Source of the DNA: Byssochlamys sp. IMV 00236
Taxonomy: Eukaryota; Ascomycota; Eurotiomycetes; Eurotiales; Thermoascaceae
Assembly (NCBI GenBank): GCA_001931875.2
Contig: MSJH02000830.1
Location: 432,815-496,814 of the forward strand
Length of the DNA stretch: 64,000 nt
Direction: 5' to 3'
The number at the start of each line of letters is the position of its first letter. Position 1 is the first letter of the stretch. Positions 1-11,493 of this stretch are shown in pieces. Both the position numbers and the translations under genes were made by a program. The notes beneath the pieces were generated by a model. The model had not been told where the DNA came from. It did not search any database and saw only the letters and a list, made by a program, of their open reading frames with translations.

Positions 1-1237
1 ACAGGCCGGTCTGTGGTATCTTCTCTATGTAAGGATTGTGGGAAAGCTATCATGATGTGCGGTGCCATGAATGCTGACTCGTACTAGGTTCTCGAGCATC
101 ACTTTTCAATTGCTTACGGACGGCCACCGATTATACATGAAGATTCTACCATCACTAACCATGATACATTTACCCGATCCCCGACAGCCACCCAGTCTGA
201 TATGCGCCTGCATAGCCAGGTTGCCCTGTTTATTGTACTAACTCGAATATATCATGCATTTGGCCCTGACGTTGAACTCGAGGTTGCGGAGGAAGACCTG
301 CCGAAAATCGAGAAATTCGATGCTGACTTGGAGAACTGGCGAGCAACATGGCTGCCACGTCTTGGTACGTTCAGTCGTCTATTTGGATTGGATATGTTCT
401 AATTCGGCAATAGGCGACAGTCCATATGTTGGTGCATATCCCCACAAGGCTGTATACTTGCACTACCATTTCTCCCGTCTTACATTGAATTCGCTCGCCT
501 TGCGCACTTACCAAGCTTCGACATCCACACGGACCATGTCCTCAGAACGTAAGAAGCACGCAAACATTGCCATCAGCTCTGCAATATCGACGCTCAATGT
601 TGTTCTGGATGAGCCGGACATCCAGAGATCTCTAGTCGGCGTTCCTCTATATTTGCATAGTATGATCACATTTGCTGCTGTCTTCCTCTTGAAGATCGCT
701 GTCAAAGGCTGTTCAGCCAGCATCCCTGGGTGTCCTGGCCAGCAGAACTCCATTGCGTCTGCTGGGCTGCTCATCGATGTCGCATACGTTGAGAGCCTTG
801 TTGAGAGGACCGTGAACATGATGATATCCTGCAGTGAACGTGCAAGCGAGCGCCACGTTAGTCACCATATAGCCCGAGGGTTGGGGAAGATGCTCTCTGG
901 ATTCCGGGAATGGGATAAACGGGACCCTGGTCACCGGCAGCGCAAACAGCTGTCCTGGTCCCAGGAAACACCTTCGCTTTTCAAACCAGTGGCTATACCC
1001 GAGATCCAGACACTTGGAGAACGTGGAACCATCCTTACCCATCCCTCGCCACTATTGGGCATCGCTCCTCTTTCGGCCGAACGAACTAATGGCTCTCAAA
1101 CAGCTCCCTTGGGCGGCCACCAAGGTGGCCTATCCGAGGGCTCTCAAGATCCCATGATGGCTGACCTCTGGGGATTCGACGAAGAGTACTTCCCCACCGG
1201 GGTGTTTGATTTCCTGCAGTCGCAGATGCCCGCATGA
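1..1237 (+). CDS. Zn2Cys6 transcription factor, PrtT-like, 3' part only
   Basis: This is the C-terminal part of a fungal Zn2Cys6 transcription factor; the DNA-binding domain lies off the left edge. Exons read 1-28, 88-364 and 414-1237, with introns 29-87 (branch-like TGCTGAC at 72-78) and 365-413. The joined frame reads WYLLY, then VLEHHFSIAYGRPP, then WLPRL joined to GDSPYVG, and ends at a TGA (1235-1237). The motif EHHFSxAYGRPPxIxxD, LRTY, SERHVSHHIARGL and the acidic tail ending WGFDEEYFPTGVFDFLQSQ are what I remember of PrtT/PrtR, the Aspergillus activator of secreted proteases. The fold is the middle-homology domain of fungal regulators, so a different member of that large class is possible. 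Regulation cannot be read because the promoter is absent. I am sure of the class and moderately sure of the PrtT assignment. Confidence 0.75.
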
Positions 1238-3436
1238 GACATCAAACGTCTGCTCACCTAACTACCGTGAACAACACCGACTCAAATATATACCATGATC
1301 CTGTGGATGCTATAGCACATCGAGCTCACGCAACAGTGCTGAAATCCTCTCTGATCGTCTGAATCTAGAAGGTGTGCATGTAGAGTTAGCATTGTTTCAA
1401 CGCAGAGCTGGACGAACGTAACTAATCTAGAGAAGGACGCGTCTTCTGGAGCATATCGGACAACTCGATTAACTATCCGACCAACCTGCGGCAATTGGAT
1501 TACGGACTCAAGGTCCTCCCCGTTAGGCACGGACCTCGATGGGTCTGTCGCACAGATCTGCGTTATGTGTTTCTCACATAATGCCGCTATCGACGGAACA
1601 GATCTGAAGGAACTTTTGTATGCTGATGATAGATCCAAGAGTGGCTGCCTTCATCTTCACGCTACTATACAGTATCTACAACTTACCGAATCGCAGGCCG
1701 TTCGAATGCTGCTCTGGCACTGGATCTCCCTGACTGCCAGAGACCTTGCCGGCAATAACTGCATTTTGTGACAATAGACAGCTCTCTGGGCAAACTAAAA
1801 TCCCCAGTATCCCCGCTAGTCGGGATTCTAGGAAGGTATAAACACAAAATGAATAATATAATTCTCCGTTTACGACAATCTTGCATTTGATGATTGAATC
1901 ATTTCGCCGATCAGAATAGTCACTCCGACCGCATGCATCGGCAGTTTTAGCTGGATCTCAAACTCGAGGACAGTCTAGTAGAATCTGGCATCTCGAGACA
2001 CCTTCAAGTTCTGCAGCGCGTGGCGTAGAGTTCCCCCCGTAGGTCCTCCGCAAAGCTTAGCCTTCTTAAGACCGAACTTTCGACGCTGAGTGCAATCCAC
2101 CGCAGTCCGTCTGATACCCCGAGGGATTAGGTGTTTTGGCCTCTGTCACTCCCTGTTTCAGCAATTCGCCTTTTCAGACAGTCACTGAAGCTATTAGCGG
2201 TTATTATGAACTTGGCATGATCGTTGACAAAGGGGGAATACCAAACCCGGAAACCTCTAGCGCCCCTGACGACGCTTGACTACTGCGACCTGAAGCACTC
2301 GCCAGACACTGAGGCTCACCCCAACCTCCACCATCTGGGCTTGCCCCTTTGCAGCTCGACTCGAGTTCTCTTTTCGCCGCGATGGCAGGGATCGCTTGAC
2401 TGTCCGGTGTTTAAGTTCTACGATACTACGGCAGATGCGATGCAATCCTGTGCGAGTTCCTCGGTCAATGCGCACGAGTTATCGGTGGATTAAATCCGAT
2501 TATTCCGACCTACAAAGACTGGAAGCCTGTTTGGGTATTCTGTTACGATGTGCAACTCATCACTCATTCAGAGGGCGTCATTATTCTCGCGACCAGACTG
2601 TTATGGCGGAAGCCACCATGATAAGCTCGATATGCTCTACTCCGCGATGCTCTGCCAGAGTGCCACTCAACGCAAAAAGAAGAAAATAATCCCAGATTTT
2701 GCTACGGAATTATAATCACGATCAAGATCAACCTTCAAGAAAACTAAATATCGTGAGACGAGGCGACCTGTTTAGTTTCAAGGAAAAGTCCAGCCCACTT
2801 TTACGCGCCGAACAAGGGTCGTATCGGTCGATTCGGCAGCAATGGCAGTCTCAGCACGTCGACCAACTAACTAGCACTGATCCCATGCAAAAGCTTAGCA
2901 CGGAGAGGAATCTCCTTGGACGAGCACTGGGTGCGCCGTTCGTGGCGCGACTAACTCGACCCCTGTTTTGTCTGGGCTTGGGGCCTATTCGTTTCTGAGA
3001 AAACGGCTCCAGATCCTTAAGACATCAATGCCCGAGTAATCCTTTCTTTTGCCCTCCCTTCTCCGTGTCCTGTAGTTTCAACCGCTTGATTTGCGGCTAG
3101 CTTTTTCGATTTTTCTTTTACCCAGCCCTTTCTATCGTTACTTCTGTCGGCCGGGGCCCTTTTTTTCGTTTCTTGTATTCCTCTTCGGATCTTGTGCTGG
3201 CACCAAGTTGGTAGGTAGCGCCGTGCAGATTGCTAAGGGATTCTCAGGCTGATCGACGGGGATACAGTCCTAGTCACCAACTTCTTTAATTTATCTTCTT
3301 TTTGTTCATGTCGAGCCTCAAGCTGGCTTTGAGACTCGTTTGATTATTCTTCACGAAGCGAAATAGCGCTGCGATCTTGTGGCCATATTCTTAATATTCC
3401 GACTACACGGCATTGATTAATTGAACGACGGGAACG
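1238..3436. other. Intergenic, long leader of the NADPH oxidase gene
   Basis: There is no convincing gene in this stretch. Positions 1282-1638 hold a 118-codon minus-strand ORF, and 2224-2998 a few plus-strand ORFs of 90-100 codons. None shows a domain I recognise or a spliced continuation. The last 400 bases are rich in pyrimidine tracts (for example 3049-3190), as expected for a fungal promoter and 5' leader of the downstream oxidase gene. Confidence 0.6.
3308..3343 (+). promoter_or_regulatory. Short upstream ORF in the probable noxB leader
   Basis: An ATG at 3308 opens an 11-codon reading frame (MSSLKLALRLV) that stops at 3341-3343, 93 bases before the chosen noxB start at 3437. If transcription starts upstream of 3308 it could lower translation of the oxidase. 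The transcription start is not visible, so this is inference. Confidence 0.35.
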
Positions 3437-5602
3437 ATGGAGAAGCAAATGATGGCTGATTCCGGTTGGACCAGCAAATCGGAGCGGTCGCGATGGCCCC
3501 CATTGACGAGGATGCTCATGTCCGGCGAGCTCAGTGGTGAGCCTCCCAGGGAGCTGACCATGAAGGAGAAATTCGACAGATGGTAAGTCTGGTCGGACCC
3601 GTGCCTGTTTTAATTGAGCGGAACTGATGAGTAGCACAGGATGATCAACGAAGGATGGAGAAGATTGTATGTATATACCGTTCGTGACTAATTACCCGGC
3701 GGTGGTTTACTGACCGAACTGAAGTACTGTGTTTCTGTTCATGCTTTCTCATGCCCTGGTGTTTTCGATGGCATTTTTGAACTACACACTAAAGGTCAGT
3801 GGAATAAGACTGCAGTGGGGGAGACTCCATGCTGAAAAGACTTGTAGGACAACTTGAGCGATGCCCGTGCTACTTATACATGGACATATATGGTTGCAAG
3901 ATCGGCTGCTTTAGTGCTACACTTCGATGTCTCCCTTATCCTGTTCCGTATGTTACCAAAATCCTCTGGCCAGAATCGAATTGACATAACGATTACAGCT
4001 GTCTGCCGTACTTTAATTTCTCTGCTTCGACAGACGCCTTTGAATGGAATTATCCAATTTGGTAAGTCGAGCCGGACTGCTGGGTGTATGGAATCGCTAA
4101 CATACAATCTAGACAAGAACATCACCTTCCACAAGCGTAAGTCTCTAGAGATCGACTGCCGCTGACAGTGAAACTAATTATCCTGTAGTCGTCGCTTGGT
4201 CCATTGTCTTTTTCACATGGGTCCACACGATTGCCCACTTGAACAATGCCGCCCAACTTGCTGCTAAAAACAACCTGGGTTTCAAGGGATTCCTGCACAT
4301 AGGCTTTCTCCTCGGACCGACCTGGACGGGATGGATCATGACAGTTGCTCTCATGGCCATGGTGTTCACTTCTATCGAGAAGCCACGCAGAGCAAACTAT
4401 GAACGATTCTGGTACACGCACCACCTGTTCATTATTTTCTTCTTCTTCTGGTCGATACACGGCCTCTGGGGTATGATCCCGACGGACAACAAGCCCTACT
4501 TTTTCGGTAACGGTGTCTTCTACCTGTACTTCATTTGGGGTGGTGCTATCTATCTACTCGAGCGTCTGATGAGAGAGATCCGCGGCCGTCACAAGACCTT
4601 TATTTCAAAGGTTATCCAGCATCCGAGCAAGGTTGTGGAGATCCAGATCAAGAAAGAAAAGACGAAGACCAGAGCGGGACAGGTGGGTGTCTCTGAGTTT
4701 TTGGTATGTCGACTGCAAAACTGACTTGCTGTAGTATATTTGGATCTGTTGCCCCGAGATATCGATCTGGCAATACCATCCGTTCACCTTGACCAGTGCT
4801 CCCGAGGAAGACTATATTTCGGTTCACATCCGTGTTGTCGGGAACTTCACTACGGCCCTTGCCAAAGCTCTTGGCTGCGATTTCGACAAACCCAAGGACA
4901 CTAAGGGCAACTCGGCCGTTGTGTCCGTCGATAAGTCCACCAGTGGTGGAGACATTGACCCTTCGATCCGAAAAGTGCTGCCCCGTATCTACGTCGATGG
5001 TCCGTTTGGGAGTGCATCGGAAGATGTATTCAAGTATGAGGTTGCCCTCCTGGTGGGAGCTGGTATTGGTGTCACTCCCTTTGCATCCATTCTGAAGAGT
5101 ATATGGTACCGGATGAACTTCCCCCAGCAACGAACTCGCCTCCGCAAGGTGTACTTCTTCTGGGTCTGCCGTGACTTCGGGTCCTTGGAGTGGTTCCGTT
5201 CGCTGCTGTCTGCTATTGAAGCGCAGGATCTTGAGAACCGCATTGAGATTCACACTGTAAGGCTAACCCTTCACCGTCCTTCAAAAATAGGAACCCACGG
5301 ATTGAATTACTGATGATTGTCTACAGTACCTAACCGCCAAGATCCAAGCGGGCGACGCAACCAACATCATGATCAACGACGCCAACGCCGACCAGGACGC
5401 CATCACCGGCTTACGGTCCCCGACCAACTTCGGCCGTCCCAACTGGGACATGGTCTTCCGCGGTATCCGCAAGATTCACGCCCCCGCCGAAGCAGGTGTT
5501 TTCTTCTGTGGTCCCAAGGGTCTGGGCAGTCAACTGCACATCAAATGTAACATGTATTCCGAGCCCGGCTTCAGTTTCGTCTGGGGTAAGGAGAATTTCT
5601 AA
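3437..5602 (+). CDS. noxB: NADPH oxidase, NoxB class (superoxide-generating)
   Basis: Membrane flavocytochrome that passes electrons from NADPH through FAD and two hemes to oxygen, making superoxide; fungal NoxB enzymes act in differentiation. Nine exons: 3437-3582, 3640-3666, 3725-3794, 3848-3947, 3999-4061, 4113-4136, 4189-4682, 4735-5256, 5327-5602, giving 573 residues. Heme-ligand histidines fit gp91phox spacing: H142/H156 and H221/H234. FAD motif HPFTLTS is at 323-329, NADPH motif GAGIGVTP at 416-423, CGPKGLG near the end, and the C-terminus is WGKENF. NoxB rather than NoxA is shown by the N-terminal extension before MINEG, by FDKNITFHK, by IEKPRRANYERFWYTHH, by YISVHIRVVGNF and by AGDATNIMINDANAD. 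There are no EF hands, which excludes NoxC. An alternative start is the Met at codon 5 or 6. The enzyme needs the NoxR/Rac regulators encoded elsewhere. Confidence 0.95.
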
Positions 5603-6492
5603 GCGATACCCCTGAAGGAGAAGGAGAAGAAGAAAGAAGTCAAGCAAGCAAGCATGTTATTTTTCCTTTCGTATTCCCACAGCAGGAATGGAAGAACCCT
5701 CCCGAGGATTTTACAGATCGAGTCGTGAATCGAAAATTTTCTTTTTGACTTAACAACGTTGCTAGTCATATCTATGTATAATCCATGCATGGATTCTCCT
5801 TACAGCCTCTGTTTTTTACATTATTACTATTTGTATACAGGATATTTGATAAATATGGAACCAAGTCACTGGGACACTGTTCGCGTATAACTACAACAAG
5901 GTATAATAACATGCAAGTCATAATACCAGAAAATGATATAACTAATCTGATTCCATAAACCCGCTACTTACAACCATGTCAGTCCAGCTAATTAGGTTCC
6001 GAACCAGGGAATTCAGTTAGTAACTTGCAAACAGCGCTGAATGGACTACGTACAATAGTTAAAAATAACTGATCGTACCTCGGAATTGACCCCTTGCTTA
6101 TTCGGTACTAGGTAGTTACAGAGTATGTGAATCAAATTTAATCCTTCTGTTATTATTCCAACAGCCGAAATACTACTTAATTCAATAATGCGTCGGAGCC
6201 GCGCGAGCGGTGGTTAAGAGTTAACTTTACCTAGGCAAAAAGAAAAACAACCCGCCGCGCGGAGAACCGTTCATCCATTCCCATTCCCCGCATTTTCTTG
6301 TTCCTCCCTTTCCCTTCTTCTTCTTCAACTCTTTATTTTACTAAAGTGAGACTAGACATTGATACTAATACTATATAAGTATCACTGTCTGTCTGTCTAC
6401 GGTCTGATTTTTCGATTTTTATTTTTTATACATCTTCCAAGGGTTGGAGATTACTTGTTTTTTTTTTTTTTTTTTCGGTTTATTATTCCTCA
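5603..6492. other. Intergenic; promoter of the acyl-CoA dehydrogenase gene
   Basis: No gene is visible. The stretch is AT-rich after 5700 and pyrimidine-rich from 6280, and contains a run of 18 T at 6458-6475 that ends 17 bases before the next ATG. This is typical of fungal promoters. Confidence 0.6.
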
Positions 6493-8033
6493 ATGATTAA
6501 CCGATCCGCTTTCCGCGCCGCGACGCGGCAGATTCGGGCTTCTGTCCGGCCGTCCGTGACGAGACGACAGGCCTCGTCGTCGTCGGCGACGTTCGATTGG
6601 GAGGATCCCCTTGCTGCGAAGGAATTGTATACAGAGGAGGAATTGGCTATTCAGGATACGGCTAGGCAGTATTGTCAGGAGAGGTTGTTTCCGAGGGTTC
6701 TAGGTGGGTTATTATTATTGATGAGATGTTGTCTTGGGGGAGTTTGGTCGACTATACGGAATCCACGGGATGGATGGATGGATGGATGGAGTGACTGTGA
6801 CTGTGACTGTGACTGACTGATTATGTGCCGTTGAATGTAGAGGCCTACCGTAATGAGAACTACGACCGCAAGATCCTGGAGGAGATGGGGGAGCTGGGAC
6901 TCCTGGGAGCGTCTATTGAGGGCTATGGTTGTGCTGGAGTCAGCACTGTCGCGTCTGGACTGATCACTAAGGAAGTTGAGCGCGTGGATTCCGGGTTCCG
7001 GTCGGGAATGTCGGTGCAGAGCTCCCTCGCGATGACGGGTATCTACGAGTTTGGATCGCAGGAGCAGAAGGACAAGTTCCTGCCGGGGCTTGCTAAGGGT
7101 AAGATCCTGGGCTGCTTTGGTCTGACGGAGCCGAATCATGGCTCGGATCCAGGCTCTATGGAGTCTGTCGCCAGAGAACATCCCACTAAGAAGGGGTACT
7201 ACTCGCTTTCTGGAACGAAGACGTGGATCACCAACTCCCCCATCTCCGATGTGCTTCTGGTGTGGGCGCGACTGGAGAGCACCGGCAAGATCCGCGGGTT
7301 CCTGATCGAGCGGGACCAATGTCCTCCTGGCACTCTCGAGACTCCAGCGATCAAGAACAAGACGGCTCTGCGGGCATCGATCACGGGGATGATCCAGATG
7401 GACGACTGCCCCGTGCCGGCGGAGAACATGCTCCCCAACATCGAAGGTCTCAAGGGGCCGTTTACGTGTCTCAGCAGCGCCCGTTTGGGTATCGCTTTCG
7501 GCACCATGGGCGCTCTGGAGGACTGTCTTGCGCGTGCGCGGACGTATGCCCTGGAAAGGAAGCAGTTCAAGGGCAACCCTCTGGCCAAGTACCAGCTGAT
7601 CCAGAAGAAGCTGGCCGATGCGGCCACGGATGCCGCCTACGGTACTCTGGCAGCGACGCAGGTGGCCCGGCTGAAGGACGAGGGCAAGGCAGTGCCGGAG
7701 ATGATCTCGATGGTCAAGCGACAGAACTGTGACCGGGCGCTGGTGAATGCTCGAGTGTAGGTGTCTCTGCGATCAAGGGGCTTTTTGGTGAGATGCTGAC
7801 GGGTGACTCTAGACTCCAGGAGATCTTTGGCGGTAACGCCGCAAGTGACGAGTACCATATTGGACGACACGTCGCCAATCTGTTCGTAGCCCAAACATAT
7901 GAGGGACAGAGTGATATTCACTGTAAGTAATGCATTTTTGCCTTTTTTTTTTTCTTTCTCTCGAAAGATGACTGACTCGATGACAGCTCTGATCCTTGGT
8001 CGGGCCATCACGGGCGTTCAGGCATTTGTCTAA
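6493..8033 (+). CDS. Glutaryl-CoA dehydrogenase, mitochondrial
   Basis: FAD enzyme of the acyl-CoA dehydrogenase family that oxidises and decarboxylates glutaryl-CoA to crotonyl-CoA in lysine/tryptophan breakdown, passing electrons to ETF in the mitochondrial matrix. Exons 6493-6703, 6841-7756, 7813-7922 and 7987-8033 give 427 residues, the usual family length. The first 30 residues are rich in Arg, Ser and Ala without acids, a typical mitochondrial presequence. Family signatures are [43 protein letters not shown]-like [32 protein letters not shown] and [15 protein letters not shown]. The catalytic glutamate is E406 in [19 protein letters not shown]. The TYEG context and arginine pattern favour glutaryl-CoA over short-chain acyl-CoA dehydrogenases. 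Intron 1 (137 bases) carries microsatellites. Confidence 0.92.
6770..6820 (+). repeat. Tandem GGAT and TGTGAC microsatellites inside an intron
   Basis: Inside intron 1 of the glutaryl-CoA dehydrogenase gene, five GGAT-type units are followed by about four GTGACT/TGTGAC units. This explains why the intron is more than twice as long as its neighbours. Length polymorphism between strains is likely. Confidence 0.8.
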
Positions 8034-9191
8034 GGGACCCTGTCCATGTAACATATGCATCGATTATGGAAAAAAGAAAATGGAGACCTCTGGCTTTCTT
8101 TATCGTCTCAGAGCATCGGATTAGGGTCAGCGTCCTTGCAGAAAGCACCACTGTTCGGTTCATCATCATGTCACGTGCTCCACATTGCACCGTGAAAAAA
8201 GGTTTTTCTGAGGGTTTTCGCGCTCATAACACTGTTTTTCAGGGACCGTAAGCATGTAAGCATGTATTCAAATGTAGACAAATGTAGATAACGCACATCT
8301 CAATCCCCCGTGTTCTCCTGAGTACAGCAAGTACTGAGTAGTACCCTCAGCGGGACGATACGGGAATTCGACTCGGGCACTTTGTTCGGGACCCGCCACC
8401 ATTTAGGTCATCCACCGTCAGCCACGGAGCAGAGGTTAATAATAAGCCAAGTCAGTTATTAATATTCACTACCATCAGTGGGAGTGGCAAGAAAAAGCAG
8501 TCAGTATTCAGTTAATAACCGGTGCTGGTGGATCGAAACAAAGTTGGACGCACTCGGATTCGGTCTGGTACCGAGTGGTGATGCAGCGACGAGGCATCGC
8601 GAGAGGATGAACAAGACAACTATTAGATCGTCTCAAGAATAATAAATAATAAATAATAATTAGTTAATAGTTCATTAACTATCATAGCATCGCTGATTGA
8701 TGATGTAGTTAGTGAACTAAGTAGTAGTAGCAACTAGTAATAATAATACCGTGGCTCCAGTGCGCCAGGAGTGACTCTGAGTGACTCTCAGGGCAGCCAG
8801 AGAGAACCAGAAGCCAAACCTGCGCTCCCCCACCACCTCGTCCGTCCTCTTCCTCTTTTCTCTCCCTTTCTCTTCCCCTCCTCCATCAATCCCATCAAAC
8901 CCCCATCCATCAACCATCTCCCTTTCGCACGCCTTTCGCGAGTCTCCCTGTCACCTCGACTCTGTTATCACATTTCGCAAAGGTGAGCAGTCCTCGTGTC
9001 TCCCGTCCCGGCGACTCCCGTCAGGTTCTTTTGCTGGGAACGTTCCCGACTGACTCCCGCCGCCCGGCGTCTTTTCGCAGAGCCACCAGAACTCAACCTT
9101 TTTCGAGACGACCACGTCTTAAAACACTTCTCGAGGGATCGTTACGACTCCTGAACTCAACCACTACAACACATCTTCACACATCGTCGCC
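8034..9191. other. Intergenic; promoter and leader of the E2 gene
   Basis: No gene is visible. There are short direct repeats (AAGCATGT twice near 8251-8266; AAATGTAGA twice near 8270-8290), an AATAAT-rich stretch around 8636-8665, and a strong CT-rich leader at 8820-8960. A likely 5'-UTR intron is listed separately. Confidence 0.6.
8983..9080 (+). other. Probable 5'-UTR intron of the E2 gene
   Basis: A donor GTGAGC follows AAAG at 8983. A branch-like CTGACTC lies near 9050, and an acceptor TTTTCGCAG ends at 9080, about 110 bases before the E2 ATG. Spliced leaders are common in fungal ubiquitin-pathway genes. No transcript evidence is available here. Confidence 0.4.
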
Positions 9192-10128
<937 letters not shown>

Positions 10129-11493
10129 TGAACGCTGCATCCACCACACGACCGCCGAAGCCTTTCCACCGGGCCTCCGCATCTCCTGTTACGCCATTAG
10201 ATCGGATCTGAAGATTGGCCTACCGTGGTCGTGGGGGTTCTTTTGCTCATTTTCTACGTGAACTTTTTGCGTGTTTAACCTCGATTGGCGGTACCTTTTT
10301 TATCAATAGTCATCATGACCAATTCTCTTTTATCATGCATGCAATGGCATCTATCTGGCAATGAATTCGGACGGACGAACGGATGGATAGACGGCCCTAG
10401 TTGGTCGGGATGGCGAACGCGGGCGAACGACGGTTGTTGGTGCTTGGATGGTCGCAAGGGCCCTCGTCTCTGGCGACCTTGGATCGCTGCAGTGATGGGC
10501 CGGCGTAGCCCCGGGACATCAAGGCAACGGGAAAGGGAAATTGGGGAACCAGCGGAACTCTTTAAATTACCTTTGTCGATAGCGAAACGAAGACCAAAAC
10601 CAATAATCTTCCGGATCCCAAGACGCTGCAGAGCGAACGACCTTTTCTTCCTGCGATCAGTCCTTTAATTTGATTCAAGTAACGCTTCTCTAGAACATAT
10701 TTTGATAGTCATTGCTGTAATTATGGATAGTCAAGTTGGACCCGGACTTTCTCGCTGTTTTGTGGTATTGGAAGCGTCGTAGCGTTCACCTGTTAGGACA
10801 GCGGACATATCCAACTGTCTCTATCTGGCTTCGTGGAAAATTGAGTGAACCAGTAGAGTATTCTTCTCAAGCTGTTTTCTACTCATTATCGAATGTCATC
10901 ATATTTCGTTCCTTCATACCGCTCTCATATATGTATGTAAAAGTACATGTTAACCTACCAGGTTAATGTGGTGTGCCCACTGTAGCCAGCTAGCTTTTGT
11001 ATCAACTCTGAAAAAACATTATACCTATACTGAACTAGATAGATCAGGCTATAGGTACTTATTACTTAAGGAAGGAAGAAGAAGCTAACTTAAGTAAACG
11101 TACCGATTAAGTGTGTTTCTTTTTTTTTTCAGTGTATGTTTTTGTGAAGTAGATGTTAGATTGAATCTCTACATTCGTAACTTTCCAAGAAGTAGAGTTT
11201 CAAAGTAAAAAAAAAAAAATAAAAAAAGATGCAAAAGAAAAAAAACGCCCCTCCATGAGAACTGCCTGTCCTGTTCCATATATAAAAAAGAAACAAAGGG
11301 AAGTTCTTTGCACCTATCATGCATATTCGTTCATGGCCATGAGATGAGTGGCAGGGTCACTGGTGGTCATATGATAATAACATATAACATCACAACGTCT
11401 CAACATCACAACATATCTGATAATAACATAACATAGCAAAACGTTATGCTGGTTAGTGATTGAACTAACTAACTAACTAACCAGTTCACCCTT
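10129..11493. other. Intergenic between convergent genes
   Basis: This holds the 3' ends of the plus-strand E2 gene and the minus-strand VOC-domain gene. Short plus-strand ORFs at 10285-10668 and 10736-10966 have no recognisable domain. From 10970 the sequence is AT-rich with A/T runs (11117-11127, 11207-11228) and repeated GATAATAACATA-like units at 11370-11435. No gene is seen. Confidence 0.6.
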
